A stretch of DNA of 40,149 nt. It comes from Candidatus Binataceae bacterium. GTDB taxonomy: Bacteria > Desulfobacterota > Binatia > Binatales > Binataceae. Shown here piece after piece: positions 1 to 8,825 of the stretch. Position 1 is the stretch's first letter. Every line of letters begins with the position of its first letter. The stretch spans positions 1-40,149 of the forward strand of contig DATJMX010000003.1 in assembly GCA_035508495.1 (NCBI GenBank). The letters run 5' to 3'. Under the pieces are notes generated by a model, which saw only the letters and a list, made by a program, of their open reading frames with translations, ran no database searches and was not told the DNA's origin. A program made the position numbers and the translations under genes.

Positions 1-55
1 GGCGCAAGTCCGCTCCGGATTCGGCCCCCTCTTCTTCGATCCGGAACTTCTCGAT

Positions 56-141
56 GCGCGGGTGGTGGAATGGCAGACACGCCAGTTTGAGGGGCTGGTG
101 GTAGCAATACCGTGCGGGTTCAAGTCCCGCTCCGCGCACCA
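56..141 (+). tRNA. tRNA-Leu (anticodon GAG)
   Basis: The sequence folds as a class II tRNA. A 7-bp acceptor stem pairs GCGCGGG (56-62) with TCCGCGC (131-137), with one G-U at the inner end. There is a short D arm, an anticodon stem CCAGT/GCTGG around the loop TTGAGGG (anticodon GAG), a long variable arm, and a T arm whose GCGGG/CCCGC stem encloses TTCAAGT. A long variable arm with a GAG anticodon means leucine, reading CUC and CUU. The discriminator A and the terminal CCA are encoded in the DNA (138-141). No clear terminator follows. Confidence 0.96.
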
Positions 142-234
142 ATCTCCTTCAATATCTTCAGATTGGCGAGCATGTTAGGCATGGCTCTTCCTTTCCGATC
201 CTCTCGGATGGTTTAAGAGAAGCGGGACTGCTTT

Positions 235-582
235 GTGCCCATAAATTGGCGCCGAAACATTGCGGTGATGCGGCACTTGGGCGGCATGACGAGGTGCGAT
301 ATCCGGCGATGGGTCGAGAACGCGATCATCATCCTGCTCGGGATTTTCGCCGCCATTTACATCGGCGACTTTGTCACGTTTAAGTGCCACTTCCCGCCGG
401 GCCGGACCCTGCTTTCGACGATTAATGTAAAAGTGTTCTACATGATCCCGATCAAAGGCGGCAAAGTGCAGATCGAGGAAGCCGATCCTGAAACTCAAGT
501 ATGCTCCCACAGCCTTTTCTCGCAGGGCGGGTATCCGCCCTGCTGGAGAACCAAAAACGTGAAGTGGGTCGATCTGCGTTAG
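235..582 (+). CDS. small single-pass membrane protein, uncharacterised
   Basis: This encodes about 115 residues from GTG 235, or 104 from the in-frame ATG at 268; neither has a strong ribosome site. A basic, Arg/Trp-containing N-terminus precedes one hydrophobic helix (roughly residues 30-46, ENAIIILLGIFAAIYIGD), then a polar tail of about 70 residues. The tail ends with a Cys-rich block (CSHSLFSQGGYPPCW). From memory, small uncharacterised acidobacterial proteins share this plan: one helix, a 'KGGK/KGNK' segment and a 'CS-SLFPQ-G--PCW' motif. Two Cys in the presumably periplasmic tail could form a disulfide. Function unknown. It lies between the tRNA and a plus-strand gene for an exported protein and has its own codon-like composition, so I think it is real. 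Confidence 0.6.
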   Translation: MPINWRRNIAVMRHLGGMTRCDIRRWVENAIIILLGIFAAIYIGDFVTFKCHFPPGRTLLSTINVKVFYMIPIKGGKVQIEEADPETQVCSHSLFSQGGYPPCWRTKNVKWVDLR

Positions 583-631
583 AGCGAAGTTCAGTATAAC
601 ACCTCGAAATCTGGGCGAGCGGAGGAGTTCT

Positions 632-1096
632 ATGCCGCGTGCAAAATCGTTATTGGCAACCGTGGCAGTGATTGTGATGATCGGGCTCGGCGCGCAGGCT
701 TACGCCATCGTTCCGTGCGCCCTGTTGACGGCCGACGATGTGGCGGGGGTGACGGGTGGGGCGGTGAACGAAATCTCGGCCGCAGGCACGCCGATGGCCT
801 CGACCACCTGCACCTACAGCACCTCCGTCGACAACGGCACGGTGACATTGATGCTCGGCGGTGGCGCGGCCCAGTTTGATCAGAGCGTCAGTTTCGGGGC
901 GAAAAATGGTATGCCGTACACGGCGCTGAGCGGCGTTGCCGACAAGGCGTACGTTAACAATCAGTGCGGGCAGCCCTGCGCTCAGGTGTTCGCGCTCAAG
1001 GGAAGCACCTATTTTCTAATCACTGTCCAACAAGGGCCCAACGATGCGAGGTCGGCCGAAGCCCTCGCGCGCAAGGTCGCGGCCCGGACCAAATAG
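632..1096 (+). CDS. exported small protein, unknown function
   Basis: This is a 154-residue protein with a clear signal peptide: a basic start (MPRAK), a hydrophobic core to about residue 22 and an AYA cleavage site near residue 25. The start is well supported by GGAGGAG at 621-627. The mature part begins with a Cys and the phrase 'LLTADDVAGVTGG', then holds a second Cys in 'STTCTYS' and a CGQPC pair near residues 110-114. This order resembles DUF3558/PknH-sensor-like exported domains, where 'LLT..DV....G' opens the fold and a conserved Cys pair forms a disulfide. I assign the family only tentatively. It ends 28 bp before the next gene, also for an exported protein, and the two may be co-transcribed. 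Confidence 0.75.
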   Translation: MPRAKSLLATVAVIVMIGLGAQAYAIVPCALLTADDVAGVTGGAVNEISAAGTPMASTTCTYSTSVDNGTVTLMLGGGAAQFDQSVSFGAKNGMPYTALSGVADKAYVNNQCGQPCAQVFALKGSTYFLITVQQGPNDARSAEALARKVAARTK

Positions 1097-1124
1097 CCGC
1101 GATGATGTTCGGAGCGCAATTCAA

Positions 1125-1877
1125 GTGAAGCTTGGTACGACCCTCACGATAGTGTCGATGCTGATCGTCGTTCTGACGGCGCAAGCCGGAGCGGCGCGGG
1201 CGGACACTTACGGCGCCATCGCCTTCTCCCAACAGACCGGTTACGACGCATGGTCTGTCGATACGGCCAGTGCCAGGAGTGCCGAGACAAGGGCGCTTTC
1301 GAGCTGTACTCAGAAGGCCACGGACTGCAAGATCGTCGAAAGCTTCTCGAATAGTTGCGGCGCTCTTGCCGTTGACGTCAATAATCACTTTGCCATCGGG
1401 CAGTCTGACAATACTCAGGAAGCCCAGACCGAGGCCCTCAATGCGTGTCGCCGTGCGGGAGGTTCTCGCTGTCAGATCAGGCTTGCGCAGTGCGTGAACC
1501 CGCCAACGCTTAACGCGCGGCCGGGTCTGTGGCGGCTCAGCAGCCAGGAGATCCGCAACGGGCAGAGCGCGCCTGCCTCAACCTCGTCTCGATGTATCCA
1601 GCCGAATCAGATTCCGCCGCACAACTGGGTGTTCTTCCTCGATGCGGCCTCTTCTGACAGCGCTTGCAACCGCACAAATCTGAGCGCGAGCGCCAACACG
1701 ATCAGGTGGACATTCGATTGCGAGGGCCAGGTTCAAAGAACCACCCACGGCTCGATCATGTTCAATTCTCCGCAACATTACACCGGCACCATGACAACGA
1801 TGACCGGCAGTCAGTCTCCCGCCGATTCAATCCACCTCGATGGCCAATGGACCGGTCCCTGTAACACCGCGCAGTGA
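1125..1877 (+). CDS. exported DUF4189-DUF3617 two-domain protein
   Basis: A 250-residue exported protein. I chose GTG 1125 because GGAG lies about ten bases upstream and a signal peptide (KLGTTLTIVSMLIVVLTAQA) follows at once; a longer reading frame from 1044 would overlap the previous gene. The first mature domain has the DUF4189 pattern: YGAIAFS, a Trp-Ser pair, evenly spaced 'AE..AL..C' repeats, and 'CKIV.SF...CGALAV'. The second, from about residue 130, fits DUF3617: PGLWRLSSQEI at its start, 'RWTFDCEG', a 'Y.GT.T' strand, and a C-terminal 'GQWTGPC'. Both are small Cys-containing periplasmic domains of unknown function, each usually found alone. The combination is inferred from motifs. 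Confidence 0.75.
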   Translation: MKLGTTLTIVSMLIVVLTAQAGAARADTYGAIAFSQQTGYDAWSVDTASARSAETRALSSCTQKATDCKIVESFSNSCGALAVDVNNHFAIGQSDNTQEAQTEALNACRRAGGSRCQIRLAQCVNPPTLNARPGLWRLSSQEIRNGQSAPASTSSRCIQPNQIPPHNWVFFLDAASSDSACNRTNLSASANTIRWTFDCEGQVQRTTHGSIMFNSPQHYTGTMTTMTGSQSPADSIHLDGQWTGPCNTAQ

Positions 1878-1973
1878 AAGCCTCCAGGCTCAGAAGTCTG
1901 TTGCTGACGAGGTACGAACTATTGCCGCCTTGTTTGAGTTGACCGCGGCACGATAGTCTTTTCGGAAATCCCG

Positions 1974-3395
1974 GTGAAGCCGCTACATATTTTTAATACT
2001 TTGAGCCGCGCGGTCGAGGAGTTTCAGCCGCTCGATGCGCCCAATGTTTCGCTCTATTCGTGCGGGCCGACGGTCTATCTGCCGCAGCATCTGGGCAATA
2101 TGCGCGCTTACCTGTGCTGGGATTTTCTGCGCCGCACGCTCGAGCTCGACGGCTATCGCGTGCGCCACATCATGAATGTCACCGATGTCGGGCACATGAC
2201 GGGCGACGAGGATGCGGGCGAGGACAAGGTGGAGAAGACCGCGCGCGCCCAGGGCAAGACGCCGCTCGAAGTCGCGAACTTCTACCTCGATCTTTTCAAT
2301 CGCGACTGCGCGACGCTCAATATCGAGCCGCCCACGATCCAGTGCCGTGCCACCGATCATATCGCCGAGATGATCGCGCTCATCGAGCGAATCATCGCGG
2401 GCGGCTATGCCTACGTGAAAAAGAGCGGCGTTTATTTCAACGTCGAGAAGTATCGCGGCCCGAACCGCATCGGACGGCTCTCGCGCCAGAGCCTCGATGA
2501 GCAGCACTCGGGCCAGCGCCTCGAGCATTCGCCCGACAAGCGCAGTCCACACGACTTCGCGCTCTGGATGCTCAATCAGCCCGGCCACTTGATGCAGTGG
2601 AACAGCCCGTGGGGCCGCGGCTTTCCGGGATGGCATATCGAGTGCTCGGCGATGTCGATGAAATATCTCGGTGACACGATCGATATTCACACCGGCGGCA
2701 TGGACCACATCCCGATTCATCACGAGAACGAAATTGCGCAGTCCGAAAGCGCGACGCACAAGCCCTTCGTGCGCTACTTCATGCACAACGCGTTTCTCGT
2801 CGGCAAGGAGGGGATGAAGATCAGTAAGAGCGCGGGCAAGTTCCCGCTGCTGAGCGATCTCGCGCCGGCGGGATTTAATCCGCTCGCATTCCGGCTCTTC
2901 TGCTTCAGCGCCAAGTACCGTTCGGAAATTGTTTTCTCCGATGAAGGATTGCGCGCCGCGCAAAGCAATCTCGACTACCTGTACGAGTTCGCGCGCAACG
3001 TGCCCGACGACGCTTCGGCCGCCGCCAGCGAATGGACGCGCGAGTACGACGAGCGTTTCCGCGAATCGCTGAACGACGATCTGAACACGCCGCGCGCACT
3101 CGCGGCCGCGCTCGAGCTCGCGGCAGAAGCCTACCGGCGCAAGGACTTTGGCGCGTGGCCCGCGATGCTCACCTTCGATCGCGTGCTCGGCCTCAACCTG
3201 CTGCGGCATCGCGAGGCCACTCGCGCGAGCGCGATACCGCCCGATGTGCAGGCGATGATCGATGAGCGTGCCGCGTCGCGCAGAGCGCGCGACTTCCAGC
3301 GCGCCGACGAGCTGCGCCGCGAAATCGAAAGCCGCGGCTACGAGATCAAGGATAACCGCGACGGTACTGCGACCTATCAGCCGCGCAAGATCTGA
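1974..3395 (+). CDS. cysS: cysteine--tRNA ligase
   Basis: A class I aminoacyl-tRNA synthetase charging tRNA-Cys, cytosolic and monomeric in the family. The 473-residue length is normal. The HIGH-type motif is HLGN, preceded by the hallmark YSCGPTVY whose Cys is the first zinc ligand. The other expected zinc ligands are visible: the Cys in [10 protein letters not shown], and the His and Glu in [13 protein letters not shown]. The KMSKS loop reads KISKS ([11 protein letters not shown]). A helical DALR-type domain follows, and the C-terminus has the usual '[16 protein letters not shown]' helix and 'IKDNRDGT' strand. The start is GTG 1974, with only a weak GGAA upstream. No in-frame alternative fits better, since MKPLHIFNT is the normal N-terminus. 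Confidence 0.97.
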   Translation: MKPLHIFNTLSRAVEEFQPLDAPNVSLYSCGPTVYLPQHLGNMRAYLCWDFLRRTLELDGYRVRHIMNVTDVGHMTGDEDAGEDKVEKTARAQGKTPLEVANFYLDLFNRDCATLNIEPPTIQCRATDHIAEMIALIERIIAGGYAYVKKSGVYFNVEKYRGPNRIGRLSRQSLDEQHSGQRLEHSPDKRSPHDFALWMLNQPGHLMQWNSPWGRGFPGWHIECSAMSMKYLGDTIDIHTGGMDHIPIHHENEIAQSESATHKPFVRYFMHNAFLVGKEGMKISKSAGKFPLLSDLAPAGFNPLAFRLFCFSAKYRSEIVFSDEGLRAAQSNLDYLYEFARNVPDDASAAASEWTREYDERFRESLNDDLNTPRALAAALELAAEAYRRKDFGAWPAMLTFDRVLGLNLLRHREATRASAIPPDVQAMIDERAASRRARDFQRADELRREIESRGYEIKDNRDGTATYQPRKI

Positions 3396-3487
3396 CTGGC
3401 GCGGCTCTTTTCGCGCACTTTTGCCTTGAATGCGCGACCGATAACCACTTACAATCGCGCTTTGACGCTGTCCGACAAAGGCATTCG

Positions 3488-4354
3488 ATGGGAATTGAAC
3501 TAAAAAAATTCGACACCCGGCTGAAAGCCGAGGGACCCGAGGTCAAGCATCTCGATCCCGCGGCGACGCCCTACTACCTCACGATTGGCGACGAAGCTGA
3601 GATTTTCGAGGCCGCTTACAAGGCGCGCCTGCCGCTCTTGCTCAAGGGCCCGACCGGATGCGGCAAGACTCGCTTCGTCGAGCATATGGCGCACAAACTC
3701 TCAACGCTTCCTGACGGTCCCAACGAACTGATCACCGTCGCCTGCCATGAAGATCTCACCGGCAGCGACCTCGTCGGACGCTTTCTGATCCAGGCCGACG
3801 AAACGGTGTGGGTCGATGGCCCGCTGACGCAGGCCGTCCGGCGCGGCGCGATTTGCTATCTCGACGAAATCGTCGAGGCGCGCAAGGACACCACCGTCCT
3901 TATCCATCCGCTTTCGGACCATCGGCGTATCCTGCCGATTGAAAAGCGCGGCGAGACGATCGAGGCGCACGACGGGTTCCTGCTCGTGATCTCGTACAAC
4001 CCCGGCTACCAGAGCATCCAGAAGAACCTGAAGCACTCGACGCGGCAGCGCTTCGTTACGATCGAATTCACCTATCCGCCGGCTGACAAGGAAGTCGAGA
4101 TCATCGCGCACGAAGCGGGCGTCGATCACGATACCGCCTACCAGCTCGCGGTGTTGGGCGAGAAGGTCCGCCACCTGAAAGCCTCGGGCCTCGAGGAAGG
4201 CGTCTCGACGCGCCTTCTGATCTACGCGGGCGAGCTGATCCAGCAAGGGATCGCGCCGCGCCGCGCGGCAACGGTCGCGGTCACGTGGTCGCTGACTGAC
4301 GAGGCTGACAGCAAGCGCGCCATCGACGAAGTCGTCAAAGCAATTTTTCCATAA
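3488..4354 (+). CDS. MoxR-family AAA+ ATPase, CbbQ/NirQ/NorQ type
   Basis: A 288-residue single-domain AAA+ ATPase. Walker A is GPTGCGKT (residues 54-61) and Walker B is CYLDEI (123-128). Between them lies the CbbQ/NorQ-like '[13 protein letters not shown]' segment, followed by 'SYNPGYQ' as the sensor-1 region and a C-terminal CbbQ domain with 'STRLLIYAG'. Known members remodel Rubisco or nitric-oxide reductase, or insert metals, together with a VWA-domain partner (CbbO/NorD). No such partner is adjacent here. The VWA protein at 14.6-15.8 kb is membrane-anchored and belongs to a different operon, so this ATPase is an orphan in the window and its client is unknown. It starts with ATG and shows no damage. 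Confidence 0.9.
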   Translation: MGIELKKFDTRLKAEGPEVKHLDPAATPYYLTIGDEAEIFEAAYKARLPLLLKGPTGCGKTRFVEHMAHKLSTLPDGPNELITVACHEDLTGSDLVGRFLIQADETVWVDGPLTQAVRRGAICYLDEIVEARKDTTVLIHPLSDHRRILPIEKRGETIEAHDGFLLVISYNPGYQSIQKNLKHSTRQRFVTIEFTYPPADKEVEIIAHEAGVDHDTAYQLAVLGEKVRHLKASGLEEGVSTRLLIYAGELIQQGIAPRRAATVAVTWSLTDEADSKRAIDEVVKAIFP

Positions 4355-4406
4355 CCACTGGCGCTCGCGCCGTGACTTGTTCCTGATGTTGAAAGCGAGG
4401 TCGCAG

Positions 4407-5441
4407 ATGTCACGCAACCACAACCTGCTCTACCCGGCTCTGGCACTTGCAGCGACGCTCGCACTCGGAAGCGGCGGAATCGCGTTCGCCCAAGTTGAAG
4501 GCGCCCAGCCGCAAACCGGACCGCGGCTGGATTTTCCCGCCGGCCTCGCCACCGACGGCCGCACGCTTTACACCGCCAACAGCCGCAACAACACCGTGGT
4601 CGGAATCGACCTGACGTCGCATTCGATCGCGCCGCTGGTCGGTACGACCTTCAAGGATGGCAGCAATGACGGCGTCGGCGACGCCGCGCGTTTCAACAGT
4701 CCCGACGGGATGGTGATCGTCGGCCAGGACCTTTACCTTTGCGACACCAACAACTCGGACATCCGCAAAATTAACATTCCGTCACGCACAGTCTCGACCT
4801 TCTCCGGCACCGCGAATATCGCCGGCACCGACGATGGCAAAGGCGATACGGCGCACTTCAATCTGCCGACCCAGATCGCGACCGACGGCACCTCGCTCTA
4901 TATCGCCGATAGCGGCAACTCGACGATCCGCCGCATCACGATCGCCGACGGCATCGTGAAAACGATCGGCGGCCAGGCCGGCACCCAGGGCAAGGAAGAC
5001 GGCCCGGCCTCCAAGTCCCAGTTCAACGGGCCGCGCGGCGTCGCCACCGACGGCAAGAAAGTTTACATCTCCGACACCGGCAACGACATGATTCGCCAGA
5101 TCGATCTCTCCAGCGGAGAGACCTCGGCCCTCGCGGGGACGGGCGATGAGGGCAGCACCGACGGCGAGGCGGACAAGGCGCAGTTCAACAATCCGGGCGC
5201 AATCTGCACCGACGGCACTTTCCTGTACGTGCTCGACGCCGACAATCACGCGATCCGCAAGATTAACCTCGCCACCAAGCAGGTCTCGACTCTCACGCAG
5301 GTCAACGGCCATATCGGCTCGGGATGCGCGATCAGCTCGGACGGCAAGGTCGTTTATTTTTCCGATACCACCGAGAACGCGGTCGAGCAGGTCGATACTT
5401 CGAGCGGCAATTTCACTTCGGTGTATCCTCTAGGTCAGTAA
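4407..5441 (+). CDS. exported NHL-repeat beta-propeller protein
   Basis: 344 residues from ATG 4407, chosen because GCGAGG lies six bases upstream and the signal peptide follows (basic start, hydrophobic core, cleavage after AFA-Q). TTG 4377 and ATG 4386 are possible but less natural. The mature protein is built from about six repeats of 50-60 residues. Each contains 'FN-P-G', 'TDG--LY-(A/S)D--N--IR-I' and a loop rich in Gly and Asp (for example GTDDGKGD, GSTDGEAD). This is the NHL-repeat pattern, predicting a six-bladed propeller in the periplasm or outside the cell. Such proteins bind partners or ligands, and the pattern alone gives no enzymatic activity. It stands alone between the AAA ATPase and threonine aldolase. 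Confidence 0.88.
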   Translation: MSRNHNLLYPALALAATLALGSGGIAFAQVEGAQPQTGPRLDFPAGLATDGRTLYTANSRNNTVVGIDLTSHSIAPLVGTTFKDGSNDGVGDAARFNSPDGMVIVGQDLYLCDTNNSDIRKINIPSRTVSTFSGTANIAGTDDGKGDTAHFNLPTQIATDGTSLYIADSGNSTIRRITIADGIVKTIGGQAGTQGKEDGPASKSQFNGPRGVATDGKKVYISDTGNDMIRQIDLSSGETSALAGTGDEGSTDGEADKAQFNNPGAICTDGTFLYVLDADNHAIRKINLATKQVSTLTQVNGHIGSGCAISSDGKVVYFSDTTENAVEQVDTSSGNFTSVYPLGQ

Positions 5442-5468
5442 GCGCCGCACGCGCGGGGGGCTCGTGTC

Positions 5469-6515
5469 ATGATCGATTTGCGTAGCGATACTGTCACGTT
5501 GCCCACGCCCGAGATGCGCGAGGCGATCGCGCGCGCCGAACTCGGCGACGACGTTTACGGCGAAGATCCCACCGTCAATCGGCTGCAGGAGATGGCGGCC
5601 TCCATCACCGGCAAGGAGGCTGCGCTGCTGGTGCCGAGCGGCACGATGGCGAACCTCGCCGCGATGCTCACGCATTGCCCGCGCGGCACCAAGGCCATCG
5701 TCGGCCAGCAATCTCATACGAATCTATATGAAGCAGGCGGCGCATCGGCGCTCGGCGGCATCGTACTCAGCGCGATCGAAAATACCGAGGACGGCGAGCT
5801 CGAACTCGACGATCTCGAGCGCGAGCTGGCAACTTCCGCCGACGCGCACTTTGCCCAGCCTTCACTGGTAGTTATCGAGAACACCCACAATCGTATGAGC
5901 GGCGCCGCCGTGCCGCTGTCGCACATGAACGAAGTCGGCGAGCTCGCGCATCGGCGCGGCCTGCCGCTGCATCTCGACGGCGCGCGCATCTTCAACGCGG
6001 CGCTCGCACTCGAAACGACGCCAGCACATGTCGCGATGGTGGCCGACAGCGTTTCGTTCTGCCTCTCGAAAGGGCTCTCGTGTCCGGTCGGCTCGCTGCT
6101 GTGCGGAAGCGAGGAGTTCATCGCGCAGGCCCATCGCACGCGCAAAGTGCTGGGCGGCGGGATGCGCCAGGCGGGTATCCTTGCGGCGGCGGGAATCGTC
6201 GCGCTCACCACGATGGTCGATCGGCTCGCTGAGGATCATCAGAACGCGCGCGCACTGGCGCAAGGCCTCGCGCTCATCGCGGGCCTCAATGTGCAGCCAA
6301 GCGCGAATCGCACCAACATGGTCGTGTTCGAAATCGACTCCGATGACGACACTGCCCGCCAGTTCCTGTCCGCAATGAGGGAACGTGAGGTGCTCCTGTC
6401 ACCGCGCGGCGGCGCCTCCTTCCGCGCCGTCACGCATTACGGCATCACCGCCACGGATATCGGCCGCGCCGTCGCCATCGCAGCGCAGGTCGCGGGCGAG
6501 ATCTTCGGCGACTGA
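5469..6515 (+). CDS. ltaE: low-specificity L-threonine aldolase
   Basis: A PLP-dependent fold-type I enzyme of 348 residues that cleaves threonine or allo-threonine to glycine and acetaldehyde. The opening 'MIDLRSDTVTLPTPEMREA' is characteristic. 'LVPSGTMAN' follows, then 'NTHNRMSGA', 'LHLDGARIFNAA' with the Asp that contacts the PLP ring nitrogen, and 'FCLSKGLSCPVGS', whose Lys201 should form the Schiff base. All active-site elements are present. It starts at ATG 5469 after a G-rich tract and is followed 14 bp later by the SDR, so the two may be co-transcribed. A substrate preference for other beta-hydroxy amino acids cannot be excluded. Confidence 0.95.
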   Translation: MIDLRSDTVTLPTPEMREAIARAELGDDVYGEDPTVNRLQEMAASITGKEAALLVPSGTMANLAAMLTHCPRGTKAIVGQQSHTNLYEAGGASALGGIVLSAIENTEDGELELDDLERELATSADAHFAQPSLVVIENTHNRMSGAAVPLSHMNEVGELAHRRGLPLHLDGARIFNAALALETTPAHVAMVADSVSFCLSKGLSCPVGSLLCGSEEFIAQAHRTRKVLGGGMRQAGILAAAGIVALTTMVDRLAEDHQNARALAQGLALIAGLNVQPSANRTNMVVFEIDSDDDTARQFLSAMREREVLLSPRGGASFRAVTHYGITATDIGRAVAIAAQVAGEIFGD

Positions 6516-6529
6516 AGGTTTGATCATCG

Positions 6530-7312
6530 ATGGATTCGCTTGAGGCTTTGTTTTCGCTGCGGGGTCATCGCGGCCTCGTCACCGGCGCGTCTTCGGGACT
6601 GGGAGTTGAGTGCGCCACAGCGCTTGCGCTCGCGGGCGCGGATGTCGCCGTGGTCGCGCGCCGCGCCGATCGTGTCAAAGCACTCGCCGACGATCTCGCA
6701 CAGCAATACGGCATCAGGGCCGTCGGTATCGGCGCCGACGTCACTTCGGAAGCCGACCTCGATCGCGTGATGAACGAAGCGGTCGCGGCGCTCGGCGAGA
6801 TCGATATTCTCGTCAATAACGCCGGCGTATCGCCCACCGGCCGCGCGGAGAACTTCAAGCGCGAGTTGTGGGATCAGACGCTCGCCGTGAATCTCACCGC
6901 GCCCATGATGCTCGCGCAACGCGTCGCACGGCGGCTCATCGCCGCGAAGATGCCGGGGCGCATCATCAACATGGGATCGATCTACTCCACGGTGGCGAGC
7001 TCGGTTTATCGGCTCTCCGCATATACCGCTACCAAGGCGGGGCTCGCGAACCTCACACGCCAGCTCGCCGTCGAATGGGCGCCGTACAATATCCTCGTCA
7101 ACACGATCGCGCCCGGATGGATTCCCACCGAGGCCACCGAGGGCGGAATCGCCAAAGCCGGCAACAAGGAAAAGATGGAAGCCGGCACGCCGCTCGCGCG
7201 GCTCGGCACGCCCGAGGAATTGCGCGGCGCGGTGATCTTCCTTGCCAGTCCCGCTTCAAGCTACGTTACCGGGTCGGTGCTATCGGTCGACGGCGGCTAC
7301 CAGGCGTGGTGA
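6530..7312 (+). CDS. short-chain dehydrogenase/reductase (classical SDR)
   Basis: A 260-residue NAD(P)-dependent oxidoreductase of classical SDR length. The dinucleotide motif is TGASSGLG, NNAG lies in 'ILVNNAGVSP', and the active site is Ser150 with YTATK (Tyr165, Lys169). The C-terminal 'YVTGSVLSVDGGYQAW' is typical. The stretch VARRADR after the second strand, with Arg instead of an acidic residue, favours NADP(H), in the manner of gluconate 5-dehydrogenase-like enzymes. The substrate cannot be told from sequence. It follows threonine aldolase closely, which may mean a linked role in hydroxy-amino-acid or sugar-acid metabolism, but this is only positional. Confidence 0.92.
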   Translation: MDSLEALFSLRGHRGLVTGASSGLGVECATALALAGADVAVVARRADRVKALADDLAQQYGIRAVGIGADVTSEADLDRVMNEAVAALGEIDILVNNAGVSPTGRAENFKRELWDQTLAVNLTAPMMLAQRVARRLIAAKMPGRIINMGSIYSTVASSVYRLSAYTATKAGLANLTRQLAVEWAPYNILVNTIAPGWIPTEATEGGIAKAGNKEKMEAGTPLARLGTPEELRGAVIFLASPASSYVTGSVLSVDGGYQAW

Positions 7313-7367
7313 GCCCCGCGCGTCGTCCGCGGCACCAGCTTTCGAGCGGGGAGCGAAGACGGCGGGG

Positions 7368-8810
7368 ATGAACAACTCGACACTGCGGCACCAGGCGCTG
7401 CGGCGCAAGCCGGCTTCCGTTCTGATGGCGGATGCCGAGAGCCACTCGGGTGGCCTCAAACGCGCTCTGGGAGCCATCGATCTGACCGCGCTCGGAATCG
7501 GCGCGATCGTCGGCGCTGGGATCTTCGTGCTGACCGGCGTCGCCGCGGCGCGCTACTCCGGTCCCGCCGTAGTGCTCTCGTTCGTCGTGTCGGGATTCGC
7601 CTGCGCGATGGCGGCACTGTGCTACGCCGAGTTCGCCGCAATGATACCCGTCGCAGGCAGCGCGTATTCATATTCGTACGCGACGATGGGTGAGCTGGTC
7701 GCCTGGATCATCGGATGGGACCTCGTGCTCGAGTACGCGGTCGGCGCCTCGGCCGTCGCCTCAGGATGGTCGGGCTATCTGCTCACGATTCTCGACGGCC
7801 TCGGCATCCATTTGCCGGTCGCACTGACGCACGCGCCCGGGTCGGTAGCGGGCGGTGTTGTCGATTTGCCAGCGCTGCTGATCGTATTTGTCATTTCGGG
7901 CGTGCTCTACATCGGGATCTCCGAGAGCGCGCGCCTCAACTCGTTCATCGTCGGCATCAAGTTGTTCGTGATCGGCATCGTGATCGTCGTCGGCGCGTTC
8001 TACGTGAAGCCCGCGAACTGGTCGCCGTTCGCGCCGATGGGATGGTCGGGTGTGATGAAGGGCGCGGCTGTAATCTTCTTCGCTTATATCGGTTTCGACG
8101 CGGTCTCGACTGCCGCTGAAGAAGTGGTTAACCCGCAGCGCGATCTGCCGCGCGGCATCCTGGGATCGCTGTTTGTCTGCACCACGCTCTATATCCTCGT
8201 CGCGGCCGTGCTGACCGGGATGGTCCCGGCGAAGATCATCGATATCAAGGCGCCGTTGGCCTCGGCATTCGTGCTGCGCGGTCTGAATTTCGTCTCGGGC
8301 GTGATCTCGCTGGGCGCGGTCGCGGGTCTCACCTCGGTGCTGCTCGTGCTGCTGCTGGGGCAATCGCGAATCTTCTTCGCCGTGTCGCGCGATGGCTTGC
8401 TGCCGCCAGCATTCAGCAAGATTCATCCGCGCTTTCGCACCCCTTACATTCCCACGGTGATCACCGGAGTCGCCGTTGGAGTAACGGCGGCATTCCTGCC
8501 GATCCAGGAGATCGCGGAGCTCGCTAATATCGGCACGCTGTTCGCCTTCGTGCTCGTATGCTTCGGCGTGTGGATCCTGCGCCACATCGAGCCAACGCTG
8601 AAGCGCCCGTTCCACACGCCGCTGGTGCCGCTGGTACCGATTCTCGGCGTCCTCTGCTGCGGATACTTGATGAGCAGCCTCCCGGAAGTGACCTGGATCA
8701 GATTCGTATTGTGGCTGGCGATCGGCCTCGTGATTTATTTAAGTTACGGCCGCTACCACAGCCGCGTCGCCCGAATCGAAGAAGCGCAACCCGCAGCGTC
8801 GGCGCGATAA
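7368..8810 (+). CDS. APC-family amino-acid permease, cationic-amino-acid/YfnA type
   Basis: About 480 residues with roughly 12 hydrophobic helices. The first helix contains 'GIGAIVGAGIFVLTG', the substrate-binding unwound segment of APC transporters. 'FFAYIGFDAVSTAAEEVVNPQRDLP' on the sixth to seventh helices is a strong signature of the cationic amino-acid transporter/YfnA group. It should import amino acids across the inner membrane. I start at ATG 7368, since the longer frame from 7242 runs back into the SDR gene. ATG 7425 is an alternative that would shorten the polar N-terminus. It lies between an SDR and tadA on the same strand, with short gaps. Confidence 0.92.
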   Translation: MNNSTLRHQALRRKPASVLMADAESHSGGLKRALGAIDLTALGIGAIVGAGIFVLTGVAAARYSGPAVVLSFVVSGFACAMAALCYAEFAAMIPVAGSAYSYSYATMGELVAWIIGWDLVLEYAVGASAVASGWSGYLLTILDGLGIHLPVALTHAPGSVAGGVVDLPALLIVFVISGVLYIGISESARLNSFIVGIKLFVIGIVIVVGAFYVKPANWSPFAPMGWSGVMKGAAVIFFAYIGFDAVSTAAEEVVNPQRDLPRGILGSLFVCTTLYILVAAVLTGMVPAKIIDIKAPLASAFVLRGLNFVSGVISLGAVAGLTSVLLVLLLGQSRIFFAVSRDGLLPPAFSKIHPRFRTPYIPTVITGVAVGVTAAFLPIQEIAELANIGTLFAFVLVCFGVWILRHIEPTLKRPFHTPLVPLVPILGVLCCGYLMSSLPEVTWIRFVLWLAIGLVIYLSYGRYHSRVARIEEAQPAASAR

Positions 8811-8825
8811 CACGCTAAGGTTGCG

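Noticed and set aside
1..55. Open frame reading into the tRNA (SGFGPLFFDPELL...)
   Set aside because: It runs through the tRNA gene to a stop near 176 and is too short to identify. It may be the tail of an upstream gene but cannot be supported.
1983..3209. 408-codon minus-strand frame
   Set aside because: It is fully antisense to cysS, Arg/Ala/Glu-rich and shows no family motif; a shadow of high-GC codon use.
7761..8615. 284-codon minus-strand frame
   Set aside because: Antisense to the permease and extremely rich in Arg, Asp and His; not a believable protein.
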